NCBI GenBank assembly: GCA_018969605.1
Contig: JAGWXY010000001.1
Coordinates: 1 to 64,000 of the forward strand
Length of the DNA: 64,000 nt
Reading direction: 5' to 3'
Source: Verrucomicrobiota bacterium
GTDB taxonomy: Bacteria; Verrucomicrobiota; Verrucomicrobiia; Verrucomicrobiales; Akkermansiaceae
Shown piece after piece: positions 1 through 8,548 of the stretch (position 1 is its first letter; every line of letters begins with the position of its first letter). The translations under genes were made by a program, and so were the position numbers. The notes below the pieces were generated by a model, which made no database searches, had not been told where the DNA came from, and saw nothing but the letters and a program-made list of their open reading frames with translations.

Positions 1-304
1 CTATTTCGGGTGCGGCGGACTTGAGAAATGACGGACGATTTCCTTTTTTGGTCGAGGCGTGCAGGGTGAACTGGCTCACAACGAGCACATCGCCGGAGAT
101 GTCGCAGACGCTTAGGTTCATTTTGTCATCCGCATCGGAAAATATCCGCATGCCTGCGATTTTTCCGGACAACCATTCGATGTCGGATGCCGTGTCGGCC
201 GTTTCGATTCCGAGCAAAATCAGCAGTCCGCGACCGATGGCGGAGACGGTGATGCCGTCCACGCCGACACTTGCCTCGGCGACTCTTTGAATGACCGCTC
301 GCAC
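1..304 (-). CDS. dtd: D-aminoacyl-tRNA deacylase, 3' end cut by window edge
   Basis: Reading the minus strand from a GTG at 302-304 gives [17 protein letters not shown], then a stretch ending in the SQFTLHAST motif. This is the N-terminal two thirds of the DTD fold, with the catalytic SQFTL motif present. The family hydrolyses D-amino acids, and glycine, mis-loaded on tRNA, in the cytoplasm. The second active-site motif (NxGPxT) would lie beyond base 1. No in-frame ATG lies just upstream, so GTG is taken as the start. The gene is divergent from dnaB. Identity is seen directly from sequence similarity; only the start is uncertain. Confidence 0.88.
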   Translation of the reverse strand, partial: MRAVIQRVAEASVGVDGITVSAIGRGLLILLGIETADTASDIEWLSGKIAGMRIFSDADDKMNLSVCDISGDVLVVSQFTLHASTKKGNRPSFLKSAAPEI

Positions 305-440
305 GGCGGCACCATGGGCAATGGTCGCTCAGCTGGCAAGATTTCAGCGTTGTTTTGGATGTCTTCTCCAAGGTTATTCACACTTATTCGCATCATGCCG
401 ACATTGACGCGGATCCGTCGATTTTATGAAATAACTGGTG

Positions 441-1889
441 ATGTCGACCGATCTCAAAACTTCGCCAACTGCGGCTGCCGCGCCCACGAATTTGCAACAG
501 GCTGCGACCAATGTGGATGATGTGACGCGGGCTCTGCCGCATGCCGTCGGGCCGGAAAAAAGCCTGCTCTCATCGATGCTCAAGGAGCCGCAGGAATACA
601 TTGGCTTGGCGATTGAGGAGAAGCTCACCAAGGATCATTTTTATCTGCCCGGGCATGCGACTTTGTACGGCATGCTCGAGGAGTTGTTCCAACAGGGGCA
701 GGAAATCGAGCTGGTCTCGCTGGTGCAGCGCTTGCTCGACCGCGGCATGCTCGACCGTGTTGGCGGGCCAGGCGCGGTGACGGAAATTTATTCCTACGCT
801 CCGAGTCCCGGACATTTTCGTCATCACCTGCAATTGGTGAAAGATAAGCATGTGCTGCGATCGATCATTCAAAATTCCAACGAGGCGATCGAGCAAGCCT
901 ACGATTCGCCGGAAGAGGTTGCAGTACTGCTTGATACCGTCGAAGCGAAAATCCTCGCCATCCGTGAGGATGCGGAAACCGCGCAGGCACCCAACATCAA
1001 GCAATCGGTCGAGCAGGTCATCGAGCAATTTGAATCACTGCTCGCCGGCGAAAAAAGTTCGCAGGGGATATCGACGGGATATGAGGAACTCGACCGCATG
1101 AGCAACGGGCTCAAGCCCGGTGAAATGTTTGTCATTGCAGCGCGTCCATCGATGGGCAAGACCTCGCTGATGATGAACATTGTCGAGCATGTTTGCATCG
1201 ATCAGTCGAAACCGAGTCTGATTTTCTCCTGTGAAATGAGTTCGTTCCAGATTGTGCAGAGATTGGTGTTCTCGCGCGCCCGGTATGCTCTGAGCAAGTT
1301 GACGCGTGGTTATAAGCCAGACAAAGGCGACTTGACGCGTATTCAGCGTGCGGCGATGGAGGTTTCCAACGCGCGTATGTTCATTGACGACACGCCCGGC
1401 ATCACGATCAATGAAGTGCGCGCCAAGGCCCGGCGGAAGAAGCGCGACGAAGGCCTTGAGTTCATCGCGATCGATTACCTGCAGTTGATGAAATCGCGCA
1501 CCAAGCAGGCCGAGAATTCGCGTGAGCGCGAAATTGCTGAAATTTCCGCGGGCATCAAGGGGCTGGCGAAAGAACTTCAGGTGCCGATCGTTATTCTGGC
1601 GCAGCTCAATCGTGGGCCCGAAACGCGAAGCGGCAAAAGCGTTGGTGTCCCGCGCATGTCGGACTTGCGGGAATCAGGTTCGATCGAGCAGGACGCCGAC
1701 TTGGTCGGGCTGCTCTACCGCAGTGCGTATTATGCTGAGGACGCTGAGGAAAAAGAGGCGGAGGCTGGCAAGGCCGAGCTGGTTCTCGCAAAGAACCGAA
1801 ATGGTGAAACCGGGCATATTCCGCTGACCTTTATTGCTGACTTGATGCGCTTTGAAAGCGGACCTCCGGCTCGCGAGGCAGAGGCATGA
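441..1889 (+). CDS. dnaB: Replicative DNA helicase DnaB
   Basis: The 482-residue product has the DnaB layout. An N-terminal helical domain (about 35-135) binds DnaG primase. A linker follows, then a RecA-like ATPase domain from about residue 205 with Walker A ARPSMGKTSL near 235, Walker B FIAIDYLQLM and the SGSIEQDAD motif. It is the hexameric fork helicase. The reading frame also has GTG at 438, directly before ATG 441; the ATG is chosen. Length is normal for the family and no intein is present. It faces nadE tail to tail, with only about 27 bases between them. Confidence 0.96.
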   Translation: MSTDLKTSPTAAAAPTNLQQAATNVDDVTRALPHAVGPEKSLLSSMLKEPQEYIGLAIEEKLTKDHFYLPGHATLYGMLEELFQQGQEIELVSLVQRLLDRGMLDRVGGPGAVTEIYSYAPSPGHFRHHLQLVKDKHVLRSIIQNSNEAIEQAYDSPEEVAVLLDTVEAKILAIREDAETAQAPNIKQSVEQVIEQFESLLAGEKSSQGISTGYEELDRMSNGLKPGEMFVIAARPSMGKTSLMMNIVEHVCIDQSKPSLIFSCEMSSFQIVQRLVFSRARYALSKLTRGYKPDKGDLTRIQRAAMEVSNARMFIDDTPGITINEVRAKARRKKRDEGLEFIAIDYLQLMKSRTKQAENSREREIAEISAGIKGLAKELQVPIVILAQLNRGPETRSGKSVGVPRMSDLRESGSIEQDADLVGLLYRSAYYAEDAEEKEAEAGKAELVLAKNRNGETGHIPLTFIADLMRFESGPPAREAEA

Positions 1890-1916
1890 TGCGCTTGATG
1901 TGACTGATCGCGGAAA

Positions 1917-3554
1917 TCAGCTGCTGAATCGCTGCACGATCGGCATGCGGCGGCCGATGCCAAAGGCCTTGGTGGTCACGCGCAACCCGGGTGCGGCCTG
2001 ATGACGTTTCCACTCATTGAGATCGACCCGGCGCTGGATCCAGCGGACGATTGTTTCATCAGATCCACGCGCGATGATCTCATCGGTCGAGAGGTGGTGC
2101 TCGACGTAGAGTTCGAGAATCGCATCGAGGGTATCATATGGCGGGAGGGTATCCTGGTCCTTTTGATTGGGGCGAAGTTCGGCGCTTGGAGCTTTGTCGA
2201 TCGTATTCCACGGAATGATTTCACGCTCGCGGTTGAGCCAGCGCGAAACTTCATAGACGCGAGTTTTTGGCAGATCGGAAATGACGGCCAAGCCCCCGCA
2301 CATGTCGCCATAAATCGTGCAATAACCAACGGCGAGTTCGCTCTTGTTGCCGGTCGTGAGCAGGAGGTGGTTGTCCTTGTTGGAGAGCGCCATAAGGAGG
2401 AGTCCGCGAATGCGGGCCTGCATGTTTTCTTCGGTGACATCCTCGGGCTTGCCTTCGAAAAGCGAATGCATGGTCTTCTTGATCGATTCGAAGGGGGCAC
2501 GAATCGATACTTCATCACAACGAATGCCGAGGTTTTTCGCAAGGGCGAAGGAATCTTCGACACTCCCGCGCGATGAATAGGGGCTTGGCATGGTGAGGCC
2601 GTGAATGTTTTCCGGGCCGAGTGCATCGGCGGCGATGGCGGCAGTGAGTGCCGAGTCGATGCCGCCGCTCAAGCCCAGACATGCGCTGGAAAAGCCGGAT
2701 TTCTGTGCGTAATCACGAAGCCCGAGAACGAGAGCATGGTAGAGTTGTGAAGGATCGCAGTCGTCTAAGACAGCTTCTTCGTGTTTCGTCTGGAAGGGGT
2801 TGATCACTTTGCATGCCTCTTTGAAGCCTGGAAATTGTTCGTTGATGCGGCCATTGGCTCCGACTACAAGGGAATGACCATCGAAGATAAGTTGGTCCTG
2901 CCCGCCGATCGCGTTGCAGTAGACGACCGGTATATGGTGCTTGTGGGCGACGGCTCCGATCATTGAGCGCCGCAACTGAGGCTTGCCGAGATGAAATGGC
3001 GAAGCGCTCAGGTTGAGTATCATGTCGATGCCTTTTTCGCTGAGCTCTTTGATCGGATCGCGGTCATATAAGGGGCGATCGAGATACTCCTCGGTCCAGA
3101 TATCTTCGCAGATGGTGATTCCGATGCGTTTGCCATTCCATTCGATCGGCTGGCATGTTGCGGAGGGTTCGAAATAGCGTCTTTCGTCGAACACATCGTA
3201 GGTCGGCAGCAGGGTTTTCCAAATCCGGTGGCGCACGCTGCCGTTTTCGAGCCATGCGGCGGCATTGCGAAACGGCTTGCCGGGTTGGCGCGGATGGTGA
3301 TGGTCGACGTAGCCAACGAGTATCGGGATCTCGCGAATTTCACCTGCGAGGTAATCGAGGGCCTGGAGGCATTTCGGCACGAAGCTTGATTTGAAAACCA
3401 GATCGCGAGGAGGGTAGCCGACGAGGGAAAGCTCGGGTGAAATCACCAGTTCGGCACCTTGGTCGATGCATTCGCGATAGGCGGCGATAAGGCGTTTGGC
3501 GTTGCCGGGAAAGTCGCCGACGACCGAGTTGATTTGCGCGATGCCGATTTTCAT
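1917..3554 (-). CDS. nadE: Glutamine-dependent NAD+ synthetase
   Basis: Two-domain enzyme of 545 residues that makes NAD+ from deamido-NAD+, ATP and glutamine. The N-terminal nitrilase-type glutaminase carries the Glu (VISPELSLVGYPPRD), Lys (KTLLPTYDVFDE) and Cys (GITICEDIW) catalytic residues. The C-terminal NAD synthase domain has the PP-loop LGLSGGIDSALT at about residue 290 and the later KSELAVGY motif. The ATG at 3552-3554 (MKIGIAQINSVVGD) matches the family start. The frame stays open 11 codons further upstream, but those residues do not look conserved. The gene ends tail to tail with dnaB. Confidence 0.96.
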   Translation of the reverse strand: MKIGIAQINSVVGDFPGNAKRLIAAYRECIDQGAELVISPELSLVGYPPRDLVFKSSFVPKCLQALDYLAGEIREIPILVGYVDHHHPRQPGKPFRNAAAWLENGSVRHRIWKTLLPTYDVFDERRYFEPSATCQPIEWNGKRIGITICEDIWTEEYLDRPLYDRDPIKELSEKGIDMILNLSASPFHLGKPQLRRSMIGAVAHKHHIPVVYCNAIGGQDQLIFDGHSLVVGANGRINEQFPGFKEACKVINPFQTKHEEAVLDDCDPSQLYHALVLGLRDYAQKSGFSSACLGLSGGIDSALTAAIAADALGPENIHGLTMPSPYSSRGSVEDSFALAKNLGIRCDEVSIRAPFESIKKTMHSLFEGKPEDVTEENMQARIRGLLLMALSNKDNHLLLTTGNKSELAVGYCTIYGDMCGGLAVISDLPKTRVYEVSRWLNREREIIPWNTIDKAPSAELRPNQKDQDTLPPYDTLDAILELYVEHHLSTDEIIARGSDETIVRWIQRRVDLNEWKRHQAAPGLRVTTKAFGIGRRMPIVQRFSS

Positions 3555-3689
3555 GGGCGCGGCCAACTTCGCCCAAAGTCGTAGCATGCGAAAGAAAAAA
3601 GGTTTTCATGACGCCAGGCGGCTTCTCCACTTGAATTTTGACGCATCGCAGAAGCTCTGCGAACATTGGGCTCGATGACGGAGCATGCG

Positions 3690-4712
3690 ATGAATGACGC
3701 CGCGCCAAGACCACCGCGCCGCAAACGGTATCGCGGGAAAAATCCGCGCAATTTCGACGAGAAGTACAAAGAGCACGACCCTGTACGCCATGCGGAAACG
3801 GTGGCAAAGGTCATCGCATCGGGCAAAACGCCGGCCGGTTCGCACATCCCGATCATGATGAACGAGTGCCTCGAAGCGCTTGCCTTGGCGCCGGGCATGA
3901 TCGGGGTTGATGCAACGCTGGGCTATGGAGGTCATGCCGCCAGAATTTTGGAAATGATTTCCCCGGGAGGAATGTTGATCGGCGCGGATCAGGATCCGAT
4001 TGAGTTGCCTAAGACCGAGCGCCGCTTGAGGGATAGGGGATTCGGGCCGGAATGTTTTGTCGCCGTTCGCTCCAACTATGCGGGAATCGCAAAGCTGCTC
4101 GCCGAGCGTGACGTGCGAGCGGATTTCGTTTTCGCCGATCTCGGTTGCTCTTCGATGCAGTTCGATGATCCATCACGCGGATTCAGTTTCAAGCATGACG
4201 GTCCGCTGGACATGCGGATGAACCCGACACGCGGCTTGAGTGCAGCCGATTGGCTGGCTCGCACGGATGCGGCAAAGCTTGAGCGTGTGTTGCGCGAGAA
4301 TGCCGATGAGCCGAATGCGGAACTCATCGCGATGGAACTGGCAGGTCGTAGATTTCTCAGTACCGCGCAACTCGCCCTCGCGATCCAATCCATTTCCGGG
4401 ATCCGGGATGATGAAAAAGATCTCACGCTGCGGCGGGTGTTTCAGGCGATACGGATCGCGGTCAATGAGGAGTTCACCGCGCTCGATGCGTTTTTGCGAA
4501 GCTTGCCCGATTGCCTCAAGCCCGGTGGGCGGGTGGCGATCCTGACCTTTCACTCCGGTGAGGATCGTCGGGTGAAAAAATGTTTTCAGGCCGGACTGCG
4601 CGATGGGGTCTTTGCAGACATCTGCAATGGCGTGATCACGGCAAGTCCGGAAGAAAGACATGAAAATCCACGCAGCACTTCCGCCAAACTTCGCTGGGCA
4701 GTGAGGGCTTGA
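3690..4712 (+). CDS. rsmH: 16S rRNA (cytosine-1402-N4)-methyltransferase RsmH
   Basis: SAM-dependent methyltransferase acting on C1402 of 16S rRNA in the ribosomal P site. Visible family motifs are IMMNECLEAL, GVDATLGYGGHA (SAM binding), LDMRMNP and TFHSGEDRRVKK. A GGAG at 3680-3683 sits 6 nt before the ATG at 3690. In-frame ATG 3675 and TTG 3666 are alternatives. The first 45 or so residues are a basic, proline-rich extension not usual in the family. The gene normally opens the division and cell-wall cluster (mraZ-rsmH-ftsL-ftsI-mur), but here it stands alone between nadE and a photolyase. The lysine-rich C-terminus ends normally. Confidence 0.93.
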   Translation: MNDAAPRPPRRKRYRGKNPRNFDEKYKEHDPVRHAETVAKVIASGKTPAGSHIPIMMNECLEALALAPGMIGVDATLGYGGHAARILEMISPGGMLIGADQDPIELPKTERRLRDRGFGPECFVAVRSNYAGIAKLLAERDVRADFVFADLGCSSMQFDDPSRGFSFKHDGPLDMRMNPTRGLSAADWLARTDAAKLERVLRENADEPNAELIAMELAGRRFLSTAQLALAIQSISGIRDDEKDLTLRRVFQAIRIAVNEEFTALDAFLRSLPDCLKPGGRVAILTFHSGEDRRVKKCFQAGLRDGVFADICNGVITASPEERHENPRSTSAKLRWAVRA

Positions 4713-4768
4713 GGTAGGGTTAGTTTTGTGAGGCTCGGGTTTGGATGGCTGCGCGATCGTTGGTGATT

Positions 4769-6196
4769 TCAGCGTTCGCCGCGGTGGCGTTTAAAAATCG
4801 CGAGCGTGCGATCGCGTTCGAATTTGTGATCGACGCAGGGCAGCGGATAGCCGGGCGCGAGCGGTTTGCCATCGGCGGGTGCTTCGAGAAATTTCTTTGG
4901 ATCGACGGCTGTGAGTTCCGGCACCCAGCGTTTGATGTAGATCCCCTGCGGGTCGTAGCGAGCGGTTTGCGACCAGGGGTTTTGGATGCGGAAATAAGGT
5001 GCCGCATCGGCACCGGTGCCGGCCGACCATTGCCAACCGCCGTTGTTCGAGGCGATTTCGCCATCGAGCAAATGCTGCATAAAGTATGACTCGCCGAGCC
5101 GCCAATCGATGTGGAGGTCCTTGGTGAGAAACATCGCGGTGATCATCCGCACGCGGTTGTGCATGAAGCCGGTGGCGAGGAGCTCGCGCATGCCGGCATC
5201 GACGATCGGGAATCCGGTGCGGCCGTTTTTCCATGCTTCGAAATTTTCGTTCGGCGCATCCCATGGCAGTCCGCGCCACTCGGGGTTGAATTCCTCTGCG
5301 AGCACATTCGGAAAGTGGTGGAGGATCGCGAAGTAGAATTCGCGCCATGCGAGTTCCTTGAGGTAGATGTCGATGCCCACGCGTTCGGCGGCCTTGGCGG
5401 CGGCGCGGGATTTCATCAGCTCGGCATGGATCGTGCGGATGGAAATGAGGCCGAAGCGCAGGTCCTGCGAGATGCGCGAGGTGCCTTGCAGCGAGGGGAT
5501 GTCGCGGGTGCTGCCGTAATGTTGCACGATGCCGCCGAGGGCTTTTTTGAAGCGCTCGCGTGCGGCGCGTTCGCCGGCTTCGGGCAGTTGCGCATCGGGC
5601 TCCTTGAGGCCCCAGTGGGCGAGTGTTGGAACAGCGAGCGATTTGAGATCGGCGGGCGTGTTGAGCTTCGCTGGCTTGCCGACAGGCGATGGTTTTTCCA
5701 GTGCGAGCCAGTTGCGGCTGTAGGGTGTGTAGACCTTGTAGGGCAGGGCGCTTTGCGTGAGCACCTCATCGGGCGTATGCAGGGCATGATCGTGAAACGC
5801 ATGGCATTGCACGCCGAGCTCCGCGCAGAGTTGGCGGATTTTTTCTTCGACCGCTTTGCCGAAGGGATCGGGATCGCGATTGAAACAAAGATCCTTCGCG
5901 CCGCTTTCCTTGATGAGTTGGCGCAGGCCTTTCACCGCATCGCCATTGCGAATGATCAGCCTGCCGCCGATCGTCTCGAGATTTTTGGCAAGCGACGCAA
6001 GGCAGCCGCAGAGGAAATGCTGGCGCTTGGGTCCTGTCCACAGGTGGGATTTTTTCCAATCGCTCAAAAAATAAACCGGGATCACCGGGCGGCCCATCGA
6101 GGCGGCATGATGCAGCGAGAGGTTGTCCGCGATGCGCAGATCGCGACGGTACCAATGAATGACAGGGGGAGGGCTTGCGGGCATGGGCGTGGCCAT
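4769..6196 (-). CDS. phrB: Deoxyribodipyrimidine photolyase, class I
   Basis: Light-driven repair of cyclobutane pyrimidine dimers. The 475-residue product opens after a short leader with IHWYRRDLRIADN of the antenna-chromophore domain (about 12-140). The FAD-binding helical domain follows (about 200-460) with WREFYFAILHHFP, TGFPIVDAGMREL, HNRVRM, DWRLGESYF and NNGGWQWSAGTG. The set is that of CPD photolyases rather than cryptochromes. It converges with rsmH, and its start lies next to a small AP2-like gene on the same strand (12 bases apart), suggesting one transcript. Confidence 0.95.
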   Translation of the reverse strand: MATPMPASPPPVIHWYRRDLRIADNLSLHHAASMGRPVIPVYFLSDWKKSHLWTGPKRQHFLCGCLASLAKNLETIGGRLIIRNGDAVKGLRQLIKESGAKDLCFNRDPDPFGKAVEEKIRQLCAELGVQCHAFHDHALHTPDEVLTQSALPYKVYTPYSRNWLALEKPSPVGKPAKLNTPADLKSLAVPTLAHWGLKEPDAQLPEAGERAARERFKKALGGIVQHYGSTRDIPSLQGTSRISQDLRFGLISIRTIHAELMKSRAAAKAAERVGIDIYLKELAWREFYFAILHHFPNVLAEEFNPEWRGLPWDAPNENFEAWKNGRTGFPIVDAGMRELLATGFMHNRVRMITAMFLTKDLHIDWRLGESYFMQHLLDGEIASNNGGWQWSAGTGADAAPYFRIQNPWSQTARYDPQGIYIKRWVPELTAVDPKKFLEAPADGKPLAPGYPLPCVDHKFERDRTLAIFKRHRGER

Positions 6197-6205
6197 GCTG
6201 GCGCA

Positions 6206-6469
6206 TCAGACCGCTTCCTCCAACAGTTTTTCCGCCTTGCGCACGAGTGTGGGGCTGAGCTTGCCGCCGGCGCGTTTGGCGCTTTCGAGCAAGGGCTTGA
6301 GGCGTGCGAGCGAGCGTTCCGCCGCTGCCAGAGATCGCCGTGCGCCGCCGAATTTCTTGTCGGGGAAGTAGCGCATGAAGGTCTTGCCGCCACGGCTGAT
6401 GCATAACCGCCAGCCCTCAAAAGCCGCGGTCTTGTAACTGAAACGGGTCAGATTTTTCTTCGATTTCAT
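6206..6469 (-). CDS. Small AP2-like DNA-binding protein (putative)
   Basis: Encodes 87 basic residues. The central block FEGWRLCISRGGKTFMRYF followed by FGGARRSLAAAERS resembles the AP2 / integrase N-terminal fold, where three beta strands with a Trp are followed by one helix (W..x..GK..x..F......GG...A...A). Such domains bind DNA, but no function is known for this one and the assignment is inference. The ATG at 6467-6469 was chosen; the frame stays open further upstream without recognisable content. It is co-directional with phrB, 12 bases ahead of it, so it may be the first gene of that transcript. Confidence 0.62.
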   Translation of the reverse strand: MKSKKNLTRFSYKTAAFEGWRLCISRGGKTFMRYFPDKKFGGARRSLAAAERSLARLKPLLESAKRAGGKLSPTLVRKAEKLLEEAV

Positions 6470-6662
6470 CGATTTTTTCCGAGGAGATTCACTAGGACTG
6501 GTCGACTCAAAAAGTGTCGAAATCCAGAGATTTTTCGCCTGTACCGGATCGCGATCGGGTGAAATGGCCGTTTTCGCCTGCCAAAATGCAAAAAATGGTT
6601 TGCCAGCGGCAGGCGCTCGCCCTTTATTTGCCGCCCGCGGGCATCCAAAATCCGCCGTAGGT

Positions 6663-6704
6663 CCTCCGTCAGCCCCGATCGCGGGGCGTCGCGCCCGTTG
6701 GAGG
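6663..6704 (+). promoter_or_regulatory. Structured 5' leader of rpoA
   Basis: Within the roughly 260-base gap before rpoA, CCTCC (6663-6667) can pair with GGAGG (6700-6704). Inside this, GCCCCG (6672-6677) pairs with CGGGGC (6682-6687) around an ATCG loop. rpoA has no strong Shine-Dalgarno next to its ATG. Ribosomal protein operons are often autoregulated through leader structure, but that role here is only inference. Confidence 0.35.
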
Positions 6705-6729
6705 GTAACCCGGCAAACCAAGATAAAAC

Positions 6730-7812
6730 ATGTCAGTCACCAAACTTGCTCGTTTCGAGCTCCCGAACCGCCTCGTTCGCAACGAGGAAACCGCCAGCGA
6801 CACCTACGCCCAGTTTGTCGCCGAACCATTCGAACGCGGCTACGGCCACACCATCGGCAACTCGCTGCGCCGCGTCCTGCTTTCCTCGCTTGAGGGAGCA
6901 TCCATCACTTCCGTCCGCATCGCGGGCGTGCAACACGAATTCTCCAGCCTTCCCGGCGTGGTCGAGGATGTCACCGACATCGTGCTCAACCTCAAGAAGG
7001 TCAAGTTCAGCCACACCGACAAGGAGCCGCGCATCCTCACCATCAAGGTCGAGAAGGAAGGCGTTGTCACCGCCGGCGACATCCAAGGCGACCACATCTA
7101 CGACGTCGTCAACAAGGACCAGATCATCTGCACGCTCGACAAGAAAGTGAAGTTCGACTGCGAGTTCGAAGTTCGCGTCGGCCGTGGTTTCTCCACCGGC
7201 GATGAAAACAAGCGCAAGGACCAACCGATCGGCGTCATCGCCATCGATTCGATTTTCTCGCCCGTCACCCGCGTCAAGTACGCCGTCGAAACCACCCGCG
7301 TCGGTCAGATGACCGATTTCGACAAGCTGGTTCTCGACATCTGGACCGATGGCCGCATCACCCCGCAAGATGCTTTGCTGCAAGCCTCCGCGATCCTTCG
7401 CCACCACCTCGATGTGTTCGTCAACTACGACGAAAACGCTGTCGACTTCGAAGAAGCTCCTGCCGAGTCGAGCGAGGAAAACGCCGCGCTCAAGAAGCTG
7501 CTCAACATGTCGGTCAACGAAATCGAGCTCTCGGTGCGTGCCGCCAACTGCCTCAACAACGCCAACATCACTTCCGTGGGCCAGCTCGCGATGAAGTCCG
7601 AGGCGGAGATGCTCAAGTACCGCAACTTCGGCAAGAAGTCGCTCAACGAAATCAAGGACAAGCTCGTCGAATTGGGTCTTGGCCTTGGCATGACCTTCGA
7701 TCCCTCGCTGCTCACCGGACCGAGCGCCGCCAGCCGCGGCCCGCGCCTTGGTGCGGAAGACGAGGCACCGGTCGGCCTCGCCGATCTGATCGCGCAGAAC
7801 CTCGACGACTAA
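6730..7812 (+). CDS. rpoA: DNA-directed RNA polymerase alpha subunit
   Basis: 360-residue alpha subunit. The N-terminal dimerisation and assembly domain (about 1-235) has GYGHTIGNSLRRVLLSSLEG. An acidic linker follows, then the C-terminal domain (about 255-325) that binds UP elements and activators, with ELSVRAANCLNNANI and RNFGKKSLNEI. It is followed after 27 bases by rplQ, the usual partner. The genes that normally precede rpoA (rpsM, rpsK, rpsD) are not in front of it; a photolyase/AP2 transcript is divergent there. The C-terminal tail of about 25 residues is slightly longer than in E. coli. Confidence 0.97.
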   Translation: MSVTKLARFELPNRLVRNEETASDTYAQFVAEPFERGYGHTIGNSLRRVLLSSLEGASITSVRIAGVQHEFSSLPGVVEDVTDIVLNLKKVKFSHTDKEPRILTIKVEKEGVVTAGDIQGDHIYDVVNKDQIICTLDKKVKFDCEFEVRVGRGFSTGDENKRKDQPIGVIAIDSIFSPVTRVKYAVETTRVGQMTDFDKLVLDIWTDGRITPQDALLQASAILRHHLDVFVNYDENAVDFEEAPAESSEENAALKKLLNMSVNEIELSVRAANCLNNANITSVGQLAMKSEAEMLKYRNFGKKSLNEIKDKLVELGLGLGMTFDPSLLTGPSAASRGPRLGAEDEAPVGLADLIAQNLDD

Positions 7813-7839
7813 CACCCCAGACTTAGAAAGCATCACCCG

Positions 7840-8256
7840 ATGAGACATCGCAACAAAACTTCCAAGCTCAAGCGCAACGCCTCGCACCGCAGGGCCCTGC
7901 TTGCCAACCTGGCATGCAGCCTGATCGAGAACGGACGCATCAAGACCACCCTCGGCAAGGCTAAGGCCCTGCGCCCGGTGGCGGAAAAACTCGTGACCCT
8001 TGCCAAGAGGGATGACCTCCACTCACGCCGTTTGGCGATCGCCTTCCTTCATCAGAAGGAGACGGTCAAAAAACTGTTCGCCGAGGTCGCTCCCGCTTCC
8101 AAGGACCGCCAAGGCGGCTACTGCCGCATCACCAAGCTCGGCGCCCGCATGTCGGACTCCGCGCCGATGGCCGTCATCGAGTGGGTTGATCGTGCCGCCA
8201 AGGCCGATGAGCCCGCAGCCGAAGCACCGGCCGAGACAGCAGCCGCAGCTGAGTGA
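7840..8256 (+). CDS. rplQ: Large ribosomal subunit protein bL17
   Basis: Starts MRHRNKTSKLKRNASHRRAL, the signature of bL17, and continues with LACSLIENGRIKTTLGKAKALRP. It has 138 residues with an Ala/Glu-rich C-terminal tail. It is part of the 50S subunit near the exit tunnel and is transcribed with rpoA. A strong intrinsic terminator lies about 30 bases after the stop codon, so rpoA-rplQ ends here. Confidence 0.97.
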   Translation: MRHRNKTSKLKRNASHRRALLANLACSLIENGRIKTTLGKAKALRPVAEKLVTLAKRDDLHSRRLAIAFLHQKETVKKLFAEVAPASKDRQGGYCRITKLGARMSDSAPMAVIEWVDRAAKADEPAAEAPAETAAAAE

Positions 8257-8284
8257 TCAGCAAAAGTGGCACAGACCATTCCTC

Positions 8285-8320
8285 AAATCCGTCTGCATGA
8301 AAGTGCAGGCGGATTTTTTT
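8285..8320 (+). terminator. Rho-independent terminator of rpoA-rplQ
   Basis: A 12-bp stem with one G-T pair, AAATCCGTCTGC (8285-8296) and GCAGGCGGATTT (8305-8316), closes an 8-nt loop and runs into a T tract ending at 8320. Strand and position fit termination of rplQ. Confidence 0.9.
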
Positions 8321-8347
8321 CATCAACTTCAGCCGTTTCGCAAGGAG

Positions 8348-8367
8348 GCACGACACTCTTGTCGTGC
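8348..8367. repeat. Perfect 8-bp palindrome, hairpin
   Basis: GCACGACA (8348-8355), CTCT loop, TGTCGTGC (8360-8367). It lies between rplQ and the convergent LacI gene, shortly before a longer dispersed repeat at 8475-8532. There is no T tract on either side, so it is not a classical terminator. Confidence 0.6.
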
Positions 8368-8474
8368 TCTTCAAAAGGATTTTTGATCCGCAAAAAATGA
8401 TGTGCTGCCCGCTTGGGCACCTGCGGCGATGGTATCGGCGCCGTGAGGCCGCCTCGCCCTATCTCGCAAAACCT

Positions 8475-8532
8475 GGTGCGGGACGCTCCTAGGACGGCCT
8501 GGATCAAGATGATCCAGCCACGGTGAAGAAGC
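8475..8532. repeat. Dispersed repeat family 2, copy 1
   Basis: 58 bp that recur at 34833-34890 with 5 mismatches by eye. It holds two palindromes: an imperfect one around GGTGCGGGACGCTCC, and CTGGATCA-GATGATCCAG type arms. It sits at the 3' ends of two convergent genes (rplQ and the LacI regulator). Confidence 0.75.
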
Positions 8533-8548
8533 TGCTTATTCAAGCGCC

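Noticed and set aside
5111-6406. Long open frame of 431 codons on the plus strand
   Set aside because: It lies antisense to the clear photolyase gene; its residues (Ala, Gly, Arg, Glu runs) follow from the complementary codon pattern and show no domain.
6733-8022. Open frame of 429 codons antisense to rpoA and rplQ
   Set aside because: Mirror image of strongly biased codons in rpoA; no family features, and both ends lie within other genes.
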